DNA from: an uncultured Oceanospirillales bacterium
Lineage (GTDB): Bacteria; Pseudomonadota; Gammaproteobacteria; Pseudomonadales; Litorivicinaceae
DNA: 10,113 nt
NCBI GenBank assembly: GCA_913061245.1
Contig: CAJXTO010000048.1
Span: 1-10,113, forward strand
Reading direction: 5' to 3'
Made by a program: the position numbers and the translations under genes. How positions within the stretch are numbered: position 1 is the stretch's first letter; each line of letters opens with the position of its first letter. Under the pieces are notes generated by a model that was not told where the DNA came from, did no database searches, and was given only the letters and a program-made list of their open reading frames with translations. This document shows, piece after piece, positions 5,836 through 10,113 of the stretch.

Positions 5836-6833
5836 CAGTACTTCTCTGGACCAAGCCAGTTGGCATCTGAATACCGATCGCCATGACACCAACCCACTTC
5901 TAAAATGTCTTCGCACTGTTGAATTTGTTGTTCAGTCAACGGCTCATTGGCGGCGCGGATGTGAGCCTCCAAGTGCTCAACTGAGCGGGTTCCAGGAATC
6001 GTGATGATGTTTTGGCTTTTTGAAAGCACCCAGCTCACTGCAAGCTGCGCTGTCGTTTTGCCCAGAGACTTGGCGTATTCACGCAGTGGGTCGACGGCTT
6101 CGATATTGAATTCAAGGTTTGGACTTAAGAACCTGGGATTGGTCTTGAGCCATGGAAGATTTGGGACCTCGTGGGGCAGTCTTGGCTTATCAGTCAGAAT
6201 ACTTCGACCGACTGGTGAGAATGCAACAAAGGTCGTTCCGAGGCGTTGGCAACGCGACAGGAGGCCTAATTCAGGGCTTCTGGTTGCAAGAGAGTACTCT
6301 GATTGAACCGCTGTCACAGGTCCAACGGACCATGCGCGCTCAAGGGTCGTTGGTGCGATTTCAGAGAGCCCAATATTTTTGATGAGTCCCTCTTCCTTGA
6401 AACGCATGAGCGTTTCCATTACTTGCTCAATTGAATGCTCACGATCTCGCCGATGGATGTAAAAAAGATCGACACAGTCGATGCCGAGTCGTCCCAAACT
6501 TTTTTCGAGTTCACCGCGAAGATAGCTTGGTTCATTACTAAAGAAACGCTCTTTGGTCTCTGGTTTCGATCCAATGCCAGCTTTGGTCGCGATAAAAAAT
6601 TCATCACGCGCACCCGGATGAGCCTTTAAATAGTTTCCAATAAAGGTTTCGGAATTTCCTCGCCCGTAGATATTTGCGGTATCAATGTGATTGATCCCTG
6701 AGGCGCGCGCTTTGTCCAGAATCGCGTGTGCTTGCTCTTCAGTGACTGGACCATAGAAATCTGCGAAGGACATTGCGCCGATGCCGACGGCGCTCAATTC
6801 GGTATTTGCTAATGGGATATGACGGGTCTGCAT
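5832..6833 (-). CDS. aldo/keto reductase
   Basis: This is a cytoplasmic NAD(P)H-dependent oxidoreductase of the aldo/keto reductase superfamily, reducing an aldehyde or ketone of unknown identity. The 333-residue barrel carries the full catalytic tetrad: D51 and Y56 (HIDTANIYGRG), K84 (IATKAG) and H127 (LFYIHRRD). The C-terminal half has VQSEYSLATR, FSPVGR and IIPGTRS-like cofactor segments (ITIPGTRSVEHLEAHI, 277-292). The open frame extends to a TTG at 6863, but that codon lies at the predicted transcription start and directly abuts AAAGG, so the ATG at 6833 is preferred although its ribosome site is weak. It is the last gene of the leftward cluster, 57 bases after the multicopper oxidase, and probably has its own promoter in that gap. 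A functional tie to the exported redox proteins is not evident. Confidence 0.9.
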   Translation of the reverse strand: MQTRHIPLANTELSAVGIGAMSFADFYGPVTEEQAHAILDKARASGINHIDTANIYGRGNSETFIGNYLKAHPGARDEFFIATKAGIGSKPETKERFFSNEPSYLRGELEKSLGRLGIDCVDLFYIHRRDREHSIEQVMETLMRFKEEGLIKNIGLSEIAPTTLERAWSVGPVTAVQSEYSLATRSPELGLLSRCQRLGTTFVAFSPVGRSILTDKPRLPHEVPNLPWLKTNPRFLSPNLEFNIEAVDPLREYAKSLGKTTAQLAVSWVLSKSQNIITIPGTRSVEHLEAHIRAANEPLTEQQIQQCEDILEVGWCHGDRYSDANWLGPEKYC

Positions 6834-6865
6834 GACGTTTTTTCTTATCGTGTTGGGTTTCAACC

Positions 6866-6894
6866 TTTATACAACACTATCTGCTTTCGGTTAA
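6866..6894 (-). promoter_or_regulatory. sigma70-like promoter for the aldo/keto reductase gene
   Basis: On the - strand TTAACC (6894-6889; four of six to consensus) is followed after exactly 17 bases by TATAAA (6871-6866; five of six). The -35 box overlaps the multicopper oxidase stop codon. Initiation about seven bases after the -10 box would leave a leader of roughly 25 bases to the ATG at 6833. An interrupted inverted repeat, GTGTTG (6850-6855) with CAACAC (6872-6877), encloses the -10 box and could be a control site. Confidence 0.5.
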
Positions 6895-8264
6895 CTGATC
6901 TCAATAACAGCGGCCATTCCTGCAGCATGATGTTCGAGCATGTGGCAATGGAATAACCAAAGCCCTGGGTTATCTGCGATAAAAACGAGATTGGCTTTCT
7001 CACCACGTTCGAATAAGTAGGTATCACGCTTTCCATCAAGGAACGTTCCGTCTTCTGTCTGAATCCAGAAATGATGACCGTGCAAATGCATCGCATGTCT
7101 CCATCGCGTGTCATTCCAGACTTCAATGCTGACGACTTGGTTCCGTTCGATTTTGGCTAGGTGGTCATGATGGTCCGAAATGGTTCCATTGAATGCCCAG
7201 GCTTTCTTGTAGGTCTGTGCGAGTTCGCGGATGGGGAGCATCTGCCCTTTAAAAGTCGCTTCACGTAAATTACCCATGGCTCCACCTTGCATGTGCAGCG
7301 GAATTGAGACGTCAATCGATTGCGGGGGCGATTCAAGCGTTGGTTGCTTCAAAACATCTTTAGGAACGAGAGGTGTCTTGGGTTCGACAACTTTCAATGT
7401 CACGGCAGGGTAGGGACCATTATTCGATACTTCATTGATAGTGATGTCGTCTTCACCGAGATCCACAATAAAGTCAGCTCGCTGAGCTGGCGCTAGAACC
7501 AAATCTTGAGATGGTTGGACTGGAACTGGATATCCATCTTCCGCAATTAGAAATGCTGTTGCTGGAATATTGAGACCAAAGATTCGGGCGTTGGCTGCAT
7601 TAATGAAGCGGATCCGAATGCGGGAATTTTTAGACACTTCAATCGTTGGATGTGACTCGCCATTGACGGTGAGCCAATTACCGAGACGGCCACCGTGAGC
7701 CCAGTCGTGTAATGAGCCAAATGATGCCTCATCAATCGTTCCGTCGTTCGCAAGTAACCAATCGTCGATCATCAATACAATGTCGTGATCGACTAGAGGA
7801 TCTGATTCATCTTCCACAATAAGTGGGCCGTACAATCCTCGTGCAACTTGCGACCAGGTTTTGGCGTGGCTGTGATACCAGTAGGTGCCTGAATCATTGA
7901 GAGGAAACTCATAACGGAACTGACCGCTTGGCATGACCTCAGGTTGCGTGAGACCCGCAACACCATCCATCGCATTAATGTTTCGGATGCCATGCCAGTG
8001 GATGGATGAGCCTTCTTCGAGTTCGTTGATAAAGTCTAAAGAAATCGTGTCGCCTTTTTTAAACCGAAGCTCAGGTCCCGGAACCGACCCGTTAAACGCC
8101 CAAACAGTTGCATCCTGGTATTCATCGCCAGGGACGAGTCGCTTGCTCGCTTTGGCTGCTTTAAGCACAAACGGATTGTTTGTCGTTGCTAGTGTCAGAC
8201 TCGGTGCTGCGGCCAAGAGCGGTGTGGCCAGACAAGCTTTTAAGAAAGAACGACGCGTTGTCAT
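6891..8264 (-). CDS. Tat-exported multicopper oxidase
   Basis: This is a periplasmic three-domain (laccase/CueO/CopA-like) multicopper oxidase, which oxidises a substrate or metal ion and reduces O2 to water. The 457 residues begin with a twin-arginine signal, TRRSFLKA (3-10), and an Ala-rich hydrophobic stretch. All four copper-ligand motifs are present: HWHG (89-92), HSH (131-133), HAMHLHGH (390-397) and HCHMLEHHAAGM (439-450), with C440, H390 and H445 as type 1 ligands and M450 axial. The long Met-rich insert typical of CueO is absent, so a cuprous oxidase role is possible but not shown. The start is six bases after the cytochrome c' stop, with only a weak AAGAG ribosome site, which points to translational coupling. 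Two class II-type cytochromes upstream suggest electron exchange with haem proteins. Confidence 0.93.
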   Translation of the reverse strand: MTTRRSFLKACLATPLLAAAPSLTLATTNNPFVLKAAKASKRLVPGDEYQDATVWAFNGSVPGPELRFKKGDTISLDFINELEEGSSIHWHGIRNINAMDGVAGLTQPEVMPSGQFRYEFPLNDSGTYWYHSHAKTWSQVARGLYGPLIVEDESDPLVDHDIVLMIDDWLLANDGTIDEASFGSLHDWAHGGRLGNWLTVNGESHPTIEVSKNSRIRIRFINAANARIFGLNIPATAFLIAEDGYPVPVQPSQDLVLAPAQRADFIVDLGEDDITINEVSNNGPYPAVTLKVVEPKTPLVPKDVLKQPTLESPPQSIDVSIPLHMQGGAMGNLREATFKGQMLPIRELAQTYKKAWAFNGTISDHHDHLAKIERNQVVSIEVWNDTRWRHAMHLHGHHFWIQTEDGTFLDGKRDTYLFERGEKANLVFIADNPGLWLFHCHMLEHHAAGMAAVIEIS

Positions 8265-8270
8265 TAGGAA

Positions 8271-8699
8271 TTACTCTTTGTAATCGTTATGGCAGTCCTT
8301 ACATGTTTTACCGAGCGCTTTGAATCCATTGGTCAGCGCTCCCGCGTCGGCTCCCGACTGAGCAAGCGTTTTTAAATTCGCTGCCGCTTTTGCGTTAGCA
8401 GATGCTTTGGCTGTGAAATCATCGAAGTTATCCCAGATCGCTGGCAGCGCTTCTGATGGAGACTGCGTAGATCCTTCAGGGAAAAAATTGACCATCTCAT
8501 TGGCCCAGGCTTCGATCTCTGATGCCTTTTGGGCAATCACGGCAGCATCACCGCTTAAGTTGCCTTTGATCGCTTTCATGGCTTCTTTGTTTTCTTTAAA
8601 ACGATCCATGCGCTCTTTAATAACGCCTTCAGCCCCTTCATGTGCAAATGCGTTCACCGATAAGGTCGCGCTGATGATTACAGTCAATACATATTTCAT
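8271..8699 (-). CDS. cytochrome c' (class II c-type cytochrome)
   Basis: This is a periplasmic four-helix-bundle haem protein; the family binds NO and CO at a high-spin haem and often protects against nitrosative stress. The 142-residue precursor has a Sec signal (MKYVL then a hydrophobic core, cleavage after NAFA at 19). Its first helix is family-like (VIKERMDRFKENKEAMKAIK, 26-45), its segments are rich in Ala and Lys, and the single haem site CKDCH (133-137) lies close to the C-terminus, as expected for this class. A strong AGGAGGG ribosome site (8712-8706 on the - strand) precedes the ATG by six bases. It sits between the His-rich cytochrome gene and the multicopper oxidase gene, and all three products are exported. 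Confidence 0.88.
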   Translation of the reverse strand: MKYVLTVIISATLSVNAFAHEGAEGVIKERMDRFKENKEAMKAIKGNLSGDAAVIAQKASEIEAWANEMVNFFPEGSTQSPSEALPAIWDNFDDFTAKASANAKAAANLKTLAQSGADAGALTNGFKALGKTCKDCHNDYKE

Positions 8700-8754
8700 A
8701 GGTTACCCTCCTGATGCTATGACAGTTGGGTTAAATAGTGCTTTTCCAAGCGAC

Positions 8755-9252
8755 TCAATCGCCTTTTTTTAGTCGATATGCTTGGTGACATGCCACGCAT
8801 TGTGCGGTGACTTCTTTAAGTGATTTGAGAACCTTCTGTGTATCTCCGGTGACATCTGCATTTCGAAGAGTCACTACAAGATCACGCGCATTCATGTGCA
8901 TTTGATGACCAAGCTTTCGCATGCCAGGAGGCATGAAGGCGTGACCTGATTGCAGACCATCTGGTCCATGTTGATGACCAATGCCGAGTCCGCGTTCGGC
9001 TGCTTCGCTCGCGCCTTCAAAATCACCTGATCCGACGGCGTCAATGACAGCATGGACTGCTTCTAAGTGTTCTCGCATACTCTTTAACGTGTGCTCATAT
9101 ACAGGTGCTGGGAATACAACCTCTTGGCGCGTATCGTTTGTCATATGCGCTTTCCCATGATGTGTGGTGTCATGCGTTGTATGACCATGACTCATCGCAA
9201 ATGCAGAAATCGGGGTAAGGAAAAGAATGAGACAGCTAATGAATCGTTGCAT
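8755..9252 (-). CDS. His-rich class II cytochrome-like haem protein
   Basis: This exported protein has 165 residues. It starts with a Sec signal (MQRFISCLILFLTPISAFA, about 1-19), then a His-rich segment (SHGHTTHDTTHHGKAH, 21-36) that could bind copper or another metal, then helical sequence, and finally one haem site CVACH (152-156) near the C-terminus. The layout resembles cytochrome c' but is more divergent, with extra His and Met residues in the middle (GHQHGPDG, and MPPGMRKLGHQMHM at 107-120). The open frame extends to 9384, but the ATG at 9252 has GGAG ten bases upstream and begins exactly at the signal peptide, so it is preferred. It is the first gene of the leftward redox cluster. A TATACT box lies upstream (9293-9288) without a good -35. 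The precise role is unknown. Confidence 0.78.
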   Translation of the reverse strand: MQRFISCLILFLTPISAFAMSHGHTTHDTTHHGKAHMTNDTRQEVVFPAPVYEHTLKSMREHLEAVHAVIDAVGSGDFEGASEAAERGLGIGHQHGPDGLQSGHAFMPPGMRKLGHQMHMNARDLVVTLRNADVTGDTQKVLKSLKEVTAQCVACHQAYRLKKGD

Positions 9253-9259
9253 CGGTCGT

Positions 9260-10113
9260 ATGCTCCAAAGGTTGTGGCGATTGGCGAAGTATATGAACTT
9301 TTCGATTGGTGTGCTGTGTTCTTGCTTGGGTCTTTTCTCGATGCAAGCGATTGCTGAAGGAGCGCCGATCGCAATAGAGAACATCGATCTCGAATTTAGA
9401 GAGCGATCCGAGCAACTGACTTTTTTTACAGATCAGTTTGATCCGGTCGTCGTCGAGTCTGAAAGAGGGGCCCCAGGTTGGCGAATGTTCCATGGAGGGG
9501 ATGGCACAGAAGCTCGAGTGATTTTATATAACCACTGCCGGTGTGCTCGGGTGATGGACTATCCAACATTCGCCAATGGTAAAAAATCCAATGATGCAAA
9601 AGACACCGCGCTTAAAGCACGATGGTTTGCCGATCGTGGCGTGGCTTTCTATGCACCACTTCGCAAGATGAGTGACAAGATTGATTCGCGCTATGGGCGG
9701 GGAGTTGAGTCAGTCGAGGTATTTCATCATCTGACCCAGTGGGTTCGAAAACAACATGGACCCAAAGCTCAATTGTGTTATGTCGGTTATGCCGAAGGCG
9801 GCTCTGCTGCTCTGTATTCGAGTGTGTTTTTTGAAGGACATCATGTGGCGATGTCTCCGCCCTCTAAAGCATCGCCTTTTATGCTAACGAAACGATCGTT
9901 TACTGAGTCTCCCGAATATTACAAACGTGCAAACAACCTCACGGTGCTCTTTGGGTCCGAAGAGATCAGCGATAAAGCACAAAAACCGCGATTCGAGGCA
10001 TTTCAAGCGCTTGCCGAGGTAACAACCAAAACGGTCCCTGGCGTCAAAAAAGGGCAGATGTCGTTTTCGGCGAATCTGCCCATCGTTGGTCCCGAGATTA
10101 TGCGGGCATGTGG
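9260..10113 (+). CDS. secreted alpha/beta-hydrolase-like protein, 3' truncated by window
   Basis: This open frame on the + strand has no stop before the window end. The product has a signal peptide (RLWRLAKY basic part, hydrophobic core, AIA|EGA cleavage), then alpha/beta-hydrolase-like strands: ARVILYNH (about 85-92), a WFADRGVAFYAP strand, and CYVGYAEGGSAALY in the nucleophile-elbow position (nt 9785-9802 for GYAEGG). The elbow normally reads G-x-S-x-G; here the third residue is Ala, so a serine nucleophile is missing. NHCRCAR has two close cysteines where related enzymes have HG. Later NNLTVLFGSEE resembles the acid-bearing strand. Start candidates in frame are 9227 (strong TAAGGA, long basic leader), 9239, 9260 (best signal peptide) and 9293. 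It is divergent from the cytochrome cluster. Function is unknown. Confidence 0.7.
   Translation, partial: MLQRLWRLAKYMNFSIGVLCSCLGLFSMQAIAEGAPIAIENIDLEFRERSEQLTFFTDQFDPVVVESERGAPGWRMFHGGDGTEARVILYNHCRCARVMDYPTFANGKKSNDAKDTALKARWFADRGVAFYAPLRKMSDKIDSRYGRGVESVEVFHHLTQWVRKQHGPKAQLCYVGYAEGGSAALYSSVFFEGHHVAMSPPSKASPFMLTKRSFTESPEYYKRANNLTVLFGSEEISDKAQKPRFEAFQALAEVTTKTVPGVKKGQMSFSANLPIVGPEIMRAC

Noticed and set aside
6834..6863. TTG start ten codons upstream for the aldo/keto reductase
   Set aside because: It abuts AAAGG with no spacing and falls at the predicted transcription start; family homology begins after the ATG at 6833.
9253..9384. N-terminal extension of the His-rich cytochrome gene to 9384
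   Set aside because: The extra 44 residues precede an intact signal peptide, and the ATG at 9252 has its own GGAG site. The extension is antisense to the hydrolase-like gene.

Overview
The window reads as chromosomal DNA of a heterotrophic, probably marine, gammaproteobacterium. This is inferred from moderate base composition, short intergenic gaps, a TRAP transporter joined to a DmlA-type dehydrogenase that closely resembles the enterobacterial enzyme, and periplasmic class II c-type cytochromes. No 16S or other phylogenetic marker is present, so a genus cannot be given. I see no phage, insertion sequence, CRISPR, tRNA or rRNA gene.

Left part (1-4973, + strand): a 488-base non-coding leader holds two copies of a 29-base palindrome-rich repeat and a 15-base operator-like palindrome. 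It precedes a dicarboxylate-uptake operon: dctP (periplasmic binding protein), an intrinsic terminator, dctQ (small membrane subunit), dctM (large membrane subunit with an unusual insert of about 110 residues), a wobble-paired hairpin, and dmlA (NAD-dependent D-malate/tartrate dehydrogenase). The simplest model is sodium-driven import of D-malate, tartrate or a related 2-hydroxy-dicarboxylate, then oxidative decarboxylation to pyruvate. The terminator after dctP would keep binding protein in excess over the membrane subunits.

Middle (4977-5835): a 2OG-Fe(II) oxygenase-family gene on the - strand runs tail-to-tail with dmlA. It is divergent from a 54-codon, GTG-started gene on the + strand that encodes a miniature Bfd-like [2Fe-2S] protein (CxC ... 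CxxC). That small gene lies in a stretch dense in hairpins.

Right part (5832-9252, - strand): a periplasmic redox cluster reads leftward. Its order is a His-rich class II cytochrome-like protein, cytochrome c', a Tat-exported three-domain multicopper oxidase with all copper ligands, and an aldo/keto reductase that appears to have its own sigma70-type promoter. The three exported proteins plausibly form a copper, nitric oxide or oxygen-linked electron-transfer module, but the substrate is unknown.

Right edge (about 9260 to beyond 10113, + strand): a divergent, secreted alpha/beta-hydrolase-like protein whose nucleophile elbow has Ala where Ser is expected. It is cut by the window end. Its start region overlaps or abuts that of the His-rich cytochrome gene.
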